Shown here: positions 1-7,331 of the stretch, piece after piece
How positions within the stretch are numbered: position 1 is the first letter of the stretch
Layout: every line of letters starts with the position of its first letter
Assembly: GCA_024641205.1 (NCBI GenBank)
Contig: JAHEDM010000079.1
Coordinates: 1 to 8,995 of the forward strand
Length of the DNA: 8,995 nt
Direction of reading: 5' to 3'
Origin: Actinomycetes bacterium
GTDB lineage: Bacteria; Actinomycetota; Acidimicrobiia; Spongiisociales; UBA4744
Made by a program: the position numbers and the translations under genes
The notes under the pieces: generated by a model
The model's input: only the letters and a program-made list of their open reading frames with translations
What the model was told of the DNA's origin: nothing
Databases searched by the model: none

Positions 1-1
1 C

Positions 2-1725
<1,724 letters not shown>

Positions 1726-1727
1726 GT

Positions 1728-1780
1728 CGGTTCTTGCGGGAGTTTCCATCGCCATGCGCAGCGAATTCACGCCAGAACGG
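1728..1780. terminator. Weak inverted repeat between convergent genes
   Basis: In the 57-bp gap between the two convergent genes, CGGTTCTTGCG (1728-1738) and CGCCAGAACGG (1770-1780) pair at 9 of 11 positions around a 31-nt loop. It could act as a bidirectional terminator, but the loop is long and there is no T-run, so this is weak. Confidence 0.2.
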
Positions 1781-1782
1781 TA

Positions 1783-2181
1783 TTAGTAGACCCGGAACGT
1801 CCAGGAATACTCACCAACGTCGGGCAAGCCGCTCAGGGTTCGCCATCGGATTCGGACCTCGTGTTGACCGGGCGACAGCTCCGTAATCACTCCGTCGACC
1901 TCCGGTTGCCACGAGTACACGCCGGTGCCTTCGACGATGAACAACTCCTCCTCCGGGATCAGGAAGCCATCGACGAACATGTCCAGGCCGTAACCACCGA
2001 TCAGATCAACCTCGATCCGCGTCTGGCGAACCACGGTTTCGCCCGGCTCGGGGATGACGGCCTCGATCTGCGCCGGTCGCCCGACGCCGGGCCGGTCCGG
2101 GGAGCCGAACGCAATACCGAGCGCCACCACGACGACGAGGGCTAGACCTAGCCCAACATAAACGGCGCGATACCTACTCAC
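1783..2181 (-). CDS. Small membrane-anchored protein with Ig-like extracytoplasmic domain
   Basis: I do not recognise a named family. The protein is 132 residues from a GTG at 2181. Residues about 7-25 (VYVGLGLALVVVVALGIAF) form one membrane segment preceded by Arg residues, so the C-terminal part should lie outside the cytoplasm. After a Pro/Gly-rich linker, residues about 38-132 read as a beta-sandwich: IEAVIPEPGETV, IEVDLIGGYGLDMFVDG, GVYSWQPEVDG, ITELSPGQHEVRIRWRT and EYSWTFRVY. This is the pattern of Ig-like domains, ending in a typical last strand. The frame stays open further upstream, but that stretch is antisense to dapC and has no coding logic, so the GTG just after the -10-like hexamer TACAAT was chosen. 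No Shine-Dalgarno is present, consistent with a leaderless mRNA. A structural or binding role at the cell surface is possible but unproven. Confidence 0.7.
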   Translation of the reverse strand: MSRYRAVYVGLGLALVVVVALGIAFGSPDRPGVGRPAQIEAVIPEPGETVVRQTRIEVDLIGGYGLDMFVDGFLIPEEELFIVEGTGVYSWQPEVDGVITELSPGQHEVRIRWRTLSGLPDVGEYSWTFRVY

Positions 2182-2188
2182 GGCGGGG

Positions 2189-2194
2189 ATTGTA
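2189..2194 (-). promoter_or_regulatory. Candidate -10 box, leaderless promoter for the Ig-like protein gene
   Basis: Read on the minus strand this is TACAAT, a good TANNNT hexamer, with exactly 7 nt (CCCCGCC) between it and the GTG at 2181. Transcription would start at or next to the first base of the start codon. No -35 consensus is recognisable, and no ribosome site precedes the GTG. Confidence 0.5.
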
Positions 2195-2225
2195 GGGGGA
2201 TACCGCCCAATGGTCCCCGGGGTAC

Positions 2226-2231
2226 TAGCGT
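2226..2231 (+). promoter_or_regulatory. dapC: Candidate -10 box, leaderless promoter for dapC-dapD-dapE
   Basis: TAGCGT fits TANNNT and ends 7 nt before the dapC ATG at 2239, mirroring the divergent gene. The four G immediately before the ATG are too close to serve as a Shine-Dalgarno, which favours leaderless initiation. No -35 consensus is visible. Only 31 bp separate the two divergent -10 hexamers, so their upstream promoter regions must overlap; that stretch contains an 8-bp palindrome, CCCCGGGG. Confidence 0.45.
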
Positions 2232-2238
2232 TGCGGGG

Positions 2239-3384
2239 ATGCGGACCAACCCGATACTCACCCAGCTGGGCGCCTACCCCATTGCCGCCCTCCAAGAACG
2301 CGCCCGCGCCATGCGGGCCACCGGTGAGCCGCTGCTGGACTTCTCGATCGGCGATCCGCGCGAGCCCACCCCGGCTTTCGTTCCTGAGGAACTGCGTCGT
2401 TCTATCCCGACGGTCTCGCAATACCCGACTACCTCCGGGTTGCCTGAACTCCGCCGGTCGGTCGCGGCATACGTACAACGCCGGTTTGGCGTCGACGTCG
2501 ACCCGGATACGCAGGTGCTGCCGACCGCCGGTTCCAAGGAAGCCATCTTTTCCACCCCGCTTGCTTTCGTGGATCGGGCAGTCGGATCGGCTGTGGTGTG
2601 GGCAACCCCCGGCTACCCGATTTACGAGCGAGGAGCTCTTCTGGCGGGAGCGGAGGGCTTCCCGGTGACTCTCGAAGGAGATTTTGTCCTGCGGCCCGCC
2701 CAAGTCCCCGACGCGGTGTGGGGTCGCACGGCCGTGGTGTGGGCCAATTATCCGCACAATCCGACCGGAGCCGTCATCGACCGAAGCGGTCTCGAAGACC
2801 TGTACCTTCGTGCAAGGGCCGCCGGCGCATGGTTTTGCTCTGATGAATGTTATGTGGACCTCTATGAGGGAGAACCTCCGCCCTCGATCCTGCAGGTAGC
2901 CGGTCCAGGGTCCCCGGGGGCGCTCTCCTATCTCAGTCTCTCCAAACGGTCGGGGATGACGGGCTATCGGGCGGCTGCCATCGTCGGCGACCCGGCAGGC
3001 ATATCGATCCTCAAAGATCTGCGGACCTCAACAGGGACCGCCTCACCGGAATTCATTCAGAAGGCGGCCATCACCGCCTGGGACGACGACCAGCACGCGG
3101 CGGAGCGGCGGGCCATCTTCGCCGGCAAGCGAGCGATCCTTCGGACTGCATTCGAGGATACGGGACACGAAGTAGTCGCCTCGCAAGCCGGTATCTACAT
3201 TTGGGTCCGGGTCGGCGATGATGTTGCAATAGCCGAGCGTTTCTTGACCCGTGGGATCGTTGTGTCGCCGGGGAGAGCTTTTGGATCGGGTGGTGAGGGC
3301 TTTCTCAGGCTTGCCCTCATTCCTACTCTCGACGAGACCCGGCAAGCCACGGAGGTTCTGAAAGCGTGTCTGACCGAGATGTGA
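2239..3384 (+). CDS. dapC: N-succinyldiaminopimelate aminotransferase DapC (actinobacterial type)
   Basis: A PLP-dependent class I/II aminotransferase of 381 residues. It converts N-succinyl-2-amino-6-ketopimelate to N-succinyl-LL-DAP with glutamate as amino donor, in the cytoplasm. The fold-type I marks are all present: LDFSIGDPREPTP near the N-terminus, TAGSKEAIF (96-104), ANYPHNPTG with Asn174, SDECYVDLY with Asp202 and Tyr205, the Schiff-base Lys236 in SLSKRSGMTGYR with Arg244, and a C-terminal substrate-carboxylate Arg357 in FLRLAL. Sequence alone would allow other aminotransferases of this class, but the next two genes are dapD and dapE, which fixes the role. It is the first gene of the operon and probably starts with a leaderless mRNA, since a -10-like hexamer lies 7 nt before the ATG. 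It overlaps dapD by 19 bp. Confidence 0.92.
   Translation: MRTNPILTQLGAYPIAALQERARAMRATGEPLLDFSIGDPREPTPAFVPEELRRSIPTVSQYPTTSGLPELRRSVAAYVQRRFGVDVDPDTQVLPTAGSKEAIFSTPLAFVDRAVGSAVVWATPGYPIYERGALLAGAEGFPVTLEGDFVLRPAQVPDAVWGRTAVVWANYPHNPTGAVIDRSGLEDLYLRARAAGAWFCSDECYVDLYEGEPPPSILQVAGPGSPGALSYLSLSKRSGMTGYRAAAIVGDPAGISILKDLRTSTGTASPEFIQKAAITAWDDDQHAAERRAIFAGKRAILRTAFEDTGHEVVASQAGIYIWVRVGDDVAIAERFLTRGIVVSPGRAFGSGGEGFLRLALIPTLDETRQATEVLKACLTEM
3351..3355 (+). promoter_or_regulatory. dapD: Ribosome binding site of dapD
   Basis: GGAGG inside the end of dapC, 10 nt before the GTG at 3366. It favours this start over the GTG at 3381, which would lie 25 nt away. Confidence 0.55.
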
Positions 3385-4172
3385 TCGAGGCCGCCTATGC
3401 CGACCTCAGCTTGCTCAGCGAGGCGGCCCAAGCAGTCACCCGCACCATGGCCCTGCTGGACGGGGGGCACATCAGGGTGGCCGAGAAGCGAGCCGGTACC
3501 TGGGAAGTGAACGAGTGGGTCAAAGAGGCCATCCTCCTCTATTTCCGAATTACCGAGCTTCACACGATGACGGCAGGCGAATTCGAATACCATGACAAGA
3601 TCCCGACCAAGACGGGATTGCACGAGTCGGGGATTCGCGTTGTTCCGCCTGGGACCGTTCGCTACGGTGCGTATTGCGAACCGGGAGTTGTCGTTATGCC
3701 CGGCTACATCAATATCGGCGCCTACGTGGGAGCCGGAACGATGGTTGACACGTGGGCGACCGTCGGCTCGTGTGCCCAGGTTGGCCGCAACGTTCATCTG
3801 TCGGGTGGGGTCGGTATTGGTGGCGTGCTCGAACCGCCGAACGCCCGCCCGGTCATCATTGAGGATGATGCCTTTATCGGGAGCCGCAGCATCATCACCG
3901 AGGGCGCCATTGTGGAGGAGGGAGCAGTGCTGGGCGCCAACACGACCATCACCGCAACAACACCGATCATCGACGTCACTGGGAAGGACCCGGTCGACTA
4001 CCGAGGTCGGGTTCCCGCCCGTTCCGTTGTAGTTCCCGGCACCCGACCACGATCATTCCCGGCCGGAACGGTTCAACTGCAATGTGCCTACATCATCGGG
4101 CAGCGCTCCGGCACGACCAACGATCGAACGTCATTGAACGAAGCCCTGCGCACATTTGAGGTGACCATATGA
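3366..4172 (+). CDS. dapD: Tetrahydrodipicolinate N-succinyltransferase DapD (E. coli type)
   Basis: It transfers succinyl from succinyl-CoA to tetrahydrodipicolinate, the first step of the succinylase branch to DAP. At 268 residues it is about the length of E. coli DapD (274). An N-terminal helical region (to about 65, including WEVNEWVKEAILLYFRI) precedes a left-handed beta-helix of hexapeptide repeats (about 95-205). The family-defining block GTMVDTWATVGSC (124-136) and HLSGGVGIGGVLEP (144-157) is nearly as in E. coli, as are IIEDDAFIGSRS, GRVPARSVV and the C-terminal TSLNEALRTFE. Actinobacteria such as Mycobacterium carry a longer, distinct DapD, so this type between actinobacterial-like neighbours is noteworthy. 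The start is a GTG lying 10 nt after GGAGG; a second GTG at 3381 would give a 4-bp overlap with dapC but lies too far from that site. Its stop overlaps dapE (ATGA). Confidence 0.95.
   Translation: MSDRDVIEAAYADLSLLSEAAQAVTRTMALLDGGHIRVAEKRAGTWEVNEWVKEAILLYFRITELHTMTAGEFEYHDKIPTKTGLHESGIRVVPPGTVRYGAYCEPGVVVMPGYINIGAYVGAGTMVDTWATVGSCAQVGRNVHLSGGVGIGGVLEPPNARPVIIEDDAFIGSRSIITEGAIVEEGAVLGANTTITATTPIIDVTGKDPVDYRGRVPARSVVVPGTRPRSFPAGTVQLQCAYIIGQRSGTTNDRTSLNEALRTFEVTI
4158..4164 (+). promoter_or_regulatory. dapE: Ribosome binding site of dapE
   Basis: GAGGTGA inside the last codons of dapD, 4 nt before the ATG at 4169 that overlaps the dapD stop. It supports the coupled start. Confidence 0.6.
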
Positions 4173-5218
4173 ACGACCTCACAACCACCCTTGTTGATCT
4201 CATCGATGTACCGTCGGAGATCGGTGACGAGGGACGGCTTTGTACGGTTCTCTCGGAGCGCCTCATGGCTACCTGGGGAATCGATGGCGTTGAGCGTATG
4301 GGCAACAGCTTGATCGTTGGGAAACGGTCGCAGCGGCCCCTCATCGTTCTCGTTGGACACATCGATACGGTTCCCTCCCAAGGGCAGGGGCCGGCCAGGA
4401 TTGAAGCGGGCCGGGTGATCGGGCTCGGCTCATCCGACATGAAGTCCGGATTGGCCGTCATGCTGCACCTCTTGGAGGACCCGTCGGTTCGGTTGGGTCC
4501 CTACGACGTGGTCGGGTTGTTCTACGATCGGGAAGAGGGTCCGGTCGATGAAAACGGGCTCGAACCGGTGTTGCAGCGAGCGCCGTGGCTGGCCGATGCC
4601 GATTTCGCGATAGTGCTCGAACCGACCGACCTCGAGTTGCAGGTCGGTTGCATCGGCACCATCAACGCAACCGTACGATTCGAAGGTCAGTCGGCGCATA
4701 GCGCCCGTCCGTGGCTGGGAGAGAACGCCATAACCAAGGCCGGATCATGGCTGAACGAAATGCATGGCCGGGTACCGGAGAGCATCACCATCGACGGCCT
4801 GGAGTTCAAGGAAGTCTTCTCGGTCACGACCGCCTCAGGCGGGATCGCCCGCAATATCATCCCGGCCGGTTTCGACCTCAACCTCAATTACCGGTTTGCC
4901 CCCGACAAAACTCTCGAAGAGGCGGAGGCCAAATTGAGGGAGGTCGCGGCGGCCGCCGATCAGATCGAAATCGTTGACCGGGCGCCCGCCGGACCCGTTC
5001 CGCATGACAATGTGCATTTCGAGCGGTTGGCCACTTTGTCGGGAGCGGCCCGCACACCAAAACAGGCCTGGACCGACGTGGCCCGCCTGGCTCAATACGG
5101 CATTCCGGCCGTGAACTACGGCCCGGGTGAAACTGCCCAGGCGCACCTGGCCGCCGAAAGCGTTGCCGCCGACAACCTGCCGGTGGTCTATGAGGTACTC
5201 CACCGATTCTTGAGCTGA
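4169..5218 (+). CDS. dapE: Succinyl-diaminopimelate desuccinylase DapE (actinobacterial type, M20 family)
   Basis: It hydrolyses N-succinyl-LL-DAP to LL-DAP and succinate, completing the branch begun by DapD and DapC. This is a di-zinc M20 metallopeptidase of 349 residues. The metal and catalytic residues are visible: His64 and Asp66 in GHIDTVP, bridging Asp90 in GSSDMKSG, catalytic Glu122 and ligand Glu123 in REEGPV, Glu151 in LEPTD, and His326 in ETAQAH. The lid/dimerisation domain lies at about 165-280 and contains GQSAHSARPW with His177, the dimer-interface His of the family. The GTINATVRFEGQSAHSARPW and WTDVARLAQYGIPAVNYGPG stretches are as in high-GC Gram-positive DapE. Other M20 enzymes (ArgE, carboxypeptidases) look alike, but the position after dapC and dapD settles the call. 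Its end lies only 12 bp from the convergent dodecin gene, so any terminator must sit within coding ends. Confidence 0.94.
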   Translation: MNDLTTTLVDLIDVPSEIGDEGRLCTVLSERLMATWGIDGVERMGNSLIVGKRSQRPLIVLVGHIDTVPSQGQGPARIEAGRVIGLGSSDMKSGLAVMLHLLEDPSVRLGPYDVVGLFYDREEGPVDENGLEPVLQRAPWLADADFAIVLEPTDLELQVGCIGTINATVRFEGQSAHSARPWLGENAITKAGSWLNEMHGRVPESITIDGLEFKEVFSVTTASGGIARNIIPAGFDLNLNYRFAPDKTLEEAEAKLREVAAAADQIEIVDRAPAGPVPHDNVHFERLATLSGAARTPKQAWTDVARLAQYGIPAVNYGPGETAQAHLAAESVAADNLPVVYEVLHRFLS

Positions 5219-5230
5219 CCTATCGGTCTC

Positions 5231-5449
5231 TCAGTCGTCGCTTCGGTACTTGAAGGAGATCTTTACCTTGGCCCGGTAGGCGACGACTTCGCCGTGCTCG
5301 CCGATATGCATATCGAGATGGGCGATTTCGGCGATGCGAAGATCCTGGAGTGATTTGGCGGCAACTGCCACGGCTGCGGCGGCTGCTTTCTCCCAGGATT
5401 CGGGGCTGGTCCCCACCAGTTCGATGACTTTGTAGACACTCTCTGCCAC
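5231..5449 (-). CDS. Dodecin-family small protein lacking the flavin-stacking Trp
   Basis: A 72-residue protein with the dodecin pattern: strand MAESVYKVIELVGTSPESWE, an Ala-rich helix KAAAAAVAVAAKSL, then two strands DLRIAEIAHLDMHI and GEVVAYRAKVKISFKY. Dodecins assemble as hollow dodecamers, and the best-known ones store or buffer flavins. Flavin-binding dodecins have a Trp in the second strand (as in LDWFEV of the M. tuberculosis protein) and a Gln in the third. By alignment these are Ile39 and Arg59 here, so flavin storage should not be assumed; a related non-flavin subgroup seems likelier. The start is a GTG at 5449 with the ribosome site AAAGGGAG (5457-5464) 7 nt upstream. It lies 238 bp downstream of a pilin gene on the same strand, probably with its own promoter, and converges with dapE. 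Confidence 0.88.
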   Translation of the reverse strand: MAESVYKVIELVGTSPESWEKAAAAAVAVAAKSLQDLRIAEIAHLDMHIGEHGEVVAYRAKVKISFKYRSDD

Positions 5450-5502
5450 GGCTTGGCTCCCTTTCGTTGCCTGTTAACCATGGTGGACTCGAAAGGGTGT
5501 TT

Positions 5503-5508
5503 TGTATA
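5503..5508 (-). promoter_or_regulatory. Possible -10 box for the dodecin-family gene
   Basis: TATACA on the minus strand would start transcription near 5496 and give a leader of about 47 nt containing the strong ribosome site. There is no matching -35 hexamer at 16-18 bp, so confidence is low. Confidence 0.25.
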
Positions 5509-5527
5509 GGTGGCAAAGTCACGGCGA

Positions 5528-5625
5528 GCCGTCGGTATCCGTCTTGCTGTCATCAGAATCGTGGACATGGTCGGGTAAACGACCGGTTTGGCACCGTTCG
5601 ATCGAACAGTGCCGTATCCGACGGC
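5528..5625. repeat. Outer 8-bp inverted repeat enclosing the palindrome
   Basis: GCCGTCGG (5528-5535) and CCGACGGC (5618-5625) are perfectly complementary and bracket the 24-bp palindrome. Together they could form a nested stem-loop structure in an RNA. The 5' arm overlaps a small inverted repeat ACGGC/GCCGT (5521-5532), so alternative pairings are possible. The pairing may be chance in GC-rich DNA. Confidence 0.35.
5590..5613. repeat. 24-bp near-perfect palindrome in the pilin-dodecin intergenic region
   Basis: The perfect 12-bp core GTTCGATCGAAC (5596-5607) is extended by arms GGCAC (5590-5594) and GTGCC (5609-5613). Eleven of twelve base pairs match; only C5595/A5608 do not. As RNA it could fold into a hairpin of 10 positions with one mismatch and a GATC loop. 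No T-run follows on either strand, so a classical intrinsic terminator is not indicated. It may be an operator for a dimeric regulator or a processing/termination hairpin for the pilin mRNA, whose stop lies 74 nt upstream on the minus strand. Confidence 0.7.
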
Positions 5626-5667
5626 GGACGGCCGGAAACACGCGGAGAACTCAAAACGAGCGAATCC

Positions 5668-5683
5668 GGGGGGCAGGGGGGGG
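5668..5683 (+). other. G6-CA-G8 homopolymer tract just after the pilin stop
   Basis: Two G runs of 6 and 8 separated by CA, beginning 4 bp beyond the pilin stop codon (read as C runs in the pilin mRNA). They lie outside any coding region I accept. They are slippage-prone, and the run lengths may be inexact in an assembly. Confidence 0.6.
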
Positions 5684-5687
5684 CGAG

Positions 5688-5855
5688 TTAGCGGTTGACG
5701 GCGCTGGCGATATCGCTGTACAGGCTCGACGTCTGATTTCCAGCAAAGGTGACCGCCAGGATGGCGACCAGGGCGATGAGCAGCACGAGCAGCCCGTATT
5801 CGACCAGGCTTGCACCGTTCTGCAGATTGTGCATACTGCGGAGCAAACGAAGCAT
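5688..5855 (-). CDS. Flp-type (type IVb) prepilin
   Basis: A 55-residue Flp pilin precursor, the subunit of thin Tad pili used in adhesion. A short basic leader, MLRLLRSMHNLQNG, ends in Gly and is followed by ASLVEYGLLVLLIALVAILAV, which fits the type IVb cleavage site: Gly at -1, Glu at +5 (Glu19) and Tyr at +6 (Tyr20), then a hydrophobic helix that serves for membrane retention and filament packing. A prepilin peptidase should cut after Gly14, leaving 41 residues. The tail (GNQTSSLYSDIASAVNR) is typical of Flp proteins. The ATG at 5855 has the ribosome site GAGAGGAG 5 nt upstream (5861-5868). A frame extension to a GTG at 5936 was rejected because it has no such site. No Tad assembly gene is in the window, so it is an orphan here. 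It lies 90 bp downstream of glgA on the same strand. Confidence 0.92.
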   Translation of the reverse strand: MLRLLRSMHNLQNGASLVEYGLLVLLIALVAILAVTFAGNQTSSLYSDIASAVNR

Positions 5856-5880
5856 TGGGACTCCTCTCTCGCTCTGGACC

Positions 5881-5886
5881 ATTATC
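5881..5886 (-). promoter_or_regulatory. Possible -10 box for the pilin gene
   Basis: GATAAT on the minus strand would place the transcription start about 19 nt before the ATG, leaving just enough leader for the strong ribosome site. No clear -35 hexamer is seen. It would let the pilin be expressed apart from the upstream glgA. Confidence 0.3.
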
Positions 5887-5945
5887 GTCGGCGATTCCCG
5901 CACTCTTGATAGGTCGCTCGGCCCAAATCGCCCCACACCCCCGGC

Positions 5946-7331
5946 TCAGGTGGTCTTGCCTTCAGGGTGCCGGCGGGCGCCCAAGGTCGCTTCATAGATG
6001 GTGATGTAGCCGAGGGCGGCCCGGGCCCAGGAGAGATCGCTCGTCATACCTCTCCGTTGCAGCGCTTTCCATTCCTTCCGCGAGGTTCGGTGGACTCGCA
6101 TAGCGCGCCGCACTGTCTTGACGGCCTCTTCCGGAGCGAAGGTGCGGAATCCAAACCCGGTTGCCTCCTCGGGCCGTTCGTCGAGATCGACGACCGTGTC
6201 GGCGAGACCGCCGGTGAAATGAACCAGAGGCGGACATCCGTAGCGCATTGCATACAGCTGTCCGATCCCACACGGCTCGAATTGGGACGGCATGAAATAG
6301 GCATCGGCCCCCGCAAAGGACAGGCGGGCGATCTGCTCCGAGTACTCGAAGTGCCGTACCGCGTGAGGGAGGCGGGTCTGCCAACCATCAACGAGCGGAT
6401 CCAGGTTGCCGTTTCCGACGAGCACCAGGCGCAGCCCATCTGCAACGAGTTGATCGAGTCCGGCCTCGATCAGGTGCAGGCCCTTCTGCTCGGTCATTCT
6501 CCCCACATTGCCCACCACGAATCCATCGTCGAGGTCGGCTTCTTCGAGCAAAGCAGCCCGGGACAAGCCCCGGGGTTTGAGATCTTTGGCCGAGAACGGT
6601 GCGGGCAGACCCGGATCGAGTCGGGGATCCCACGATTCGGTGTCGATGCCGTTCACGATGCCGACCACCGGCTCTGCGAGCCAGTTGATCACCTCATTCA
6701 GTCCGCCCGTCACGGACGCGTCGGTGGTGATCTGTGCGGCAAAGGTCGGGCTGACCGTCGTAACCCGATCAGCGCCGACGATGCCTGCCTTGAGGTAGTT
6801 GGCCTGGCCGTACCATTCGAGTGGTCCACCCAGCATCCGGTCCTGCCATGACACGCCCAGCTCGTGGGCGGCCTCGGCCAGTGGCCCGAGAATCGGGTAC
6901 GAGGCGTTGTGAATCGTCTGCACGGTTGGCAGGCTGGTGAGCAGAGCAACCGGTCCAACGTGACCATCGTGCAGGTGGATGAAGTCGAAACCGGCTGCCA
7001 ACCGAGCGACAGCGGACGAGAACCGTGCCCAGCGGAACCATTCGTCATCGTAGGCCTCGCCCGGCTTGGGTCCGTAGATGCCGGGACGGTCAAAGGCTGC
7101 CGCGTCTTCGACGAGTAACACTTCGATCTCATCGAGCTGGTAGCGGTAGGCGGGCACGGGAAGATCGGCTGCTGCGGTTCCGATGTCGCGCAGGTGCTGG
7201 TATCGAGGAAGGGCGACCGTCACCTCGATGCCGTGGACGTCCAAAGCTTGGGCAAGTCCGGCCACTGCCTCGCCCATTCCGCCGGTCCGGGCCAGCGGCG
7301 AGAGTTCGGCAGCCGCCATCAACAGTTTCAT
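5946..7331 (-). CDS. glgA: Glycogen synthase GlgA (GT5)
   Basis: A 461-residue GT-B glycosyltransferase of family GT5, which elongates alpha-1,4-glucan from ADP-glucose in the cytoplasm; E. coli GlgA has 477 residues. The N-terminal domain shows the sugar-nucleotide loop ARTGGMGE (14-21), FIHLHDGHVG (117-126), TIHNASY (139-145), TVSPTFAAQI and VNGIDTESWDP (226-236). The C-terminal domain has VGNVGRMTEQKG (273-284; Arg278 and Lys283 as in the catalytic site) and PSQFEPCGIGQLYAMRYG (348-365) with the conserved Glu352, followed by TGGLADTV. The loop normally read as KTGGLxD has Arg15 and Glu21 in place of Lys and Asp, both conservative changes at nucleotide-sugar contacts, so donor choice (ADP- or UDP-glucose) is less sure. 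The ATG overlaps the upstream GH57 stop by 4 bp, with AAGGA 7 nt before it, so the two are coupled and probably act on the same glucan. Confidence 0.9.
   Translation of the reverse strand: MKLLMAAAELSPLARTGGMGEAVAGLAQALDVHGIEVTVALPRYQHLRDIGTAAADLPVPAYRYQLDEIEVLLVEDAAAFDRPGIYGPKPGEAYDDEWFRWARFSSAVARLAAGFDFIHLHDGHVGPVALLTSLPTVQTIHNASYPILGPLAEAAHELGVSWQDRMLGGPLEWYGQANYLKAGIVGADRVTTVSPTFAAQITTDASVTGGLNEVINWLAEPVVGIVNGIDTESWDPRLDPGLPAPFSAKDLKPRGLSRAALLEEADLDDGFVVGNVGRMTEQKGLHLIEAGLDQLVADGLRLVLVGNGNLDPLVDGWQTRLPHAVRHFEYSEQIARLSFAGADAYFMPSQFEPCGIGQLYAMRYGCPPLVHFTGGLADTVVDLDERPEEATGFGFRTFAPEEAVKTVRRAMRVHRTSRKEWKALQRRGMTSDLSWARAALGYITIYEATLGARRHPEGKTT

Noticed and set aside
2182..2757. N-terminal extension of the minus-strand Ig-like protein gene
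   Set aside because: The frame is open, but this part is antisense to dapC and would bury the membrane segment in mid-protein. The GTG at 2181 behind a TACAAT box is far more plausible.
3381..3383. GTG as alternative dapD start
   Set aside because: It would give a neat 4-bp overlap with dapC but lies 25 nt from the only good ribosome site. The GTG at 3366 is better placed.
5596..5607. LexA (SOS) box at the palindrome core
   Set aside because: The actinobacterial box is TCGAAC-N4-GTTCGA. Here the half-sites are in the opposite order (GTTCGA then TCGAAC, no spacer), so it does not fit.
5870..5905. FliA/WhiG-like promoter upstream of the pilin gene
   Set aside because: GACGATAA with TCAA 16 nt upstream differs from GCCGATAA and TAAA by one base each, but such near-matches are common. 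It is not enough to claim a flagellar-type sigma factor site.
5467..5909. Plus-strand open frames over the pilin-dodecin gap
   Set aside because: They run antisense into the clear Flp pilin gene, have Arg/Ser-rich translations and lack ribosome sites. The gap is treated as non-coding.
5880..5936. Longer starts for the Flp pilin (ATG at 5882, GTG at 5936)
   Set aside because: Neither has a ribosome site, and the leader would be far longer than the short basic leader normal for Flp prepilins. The ATG at 5855 has GAGAGGAG at ideal spacing.
5967..6851. 294-codon plus-strand open frame
   Set aside because: It lies wholly antisense to glgA, whose motifs are clear. Long antisense frames are common in high-GC genes, and this translation resembles no family.
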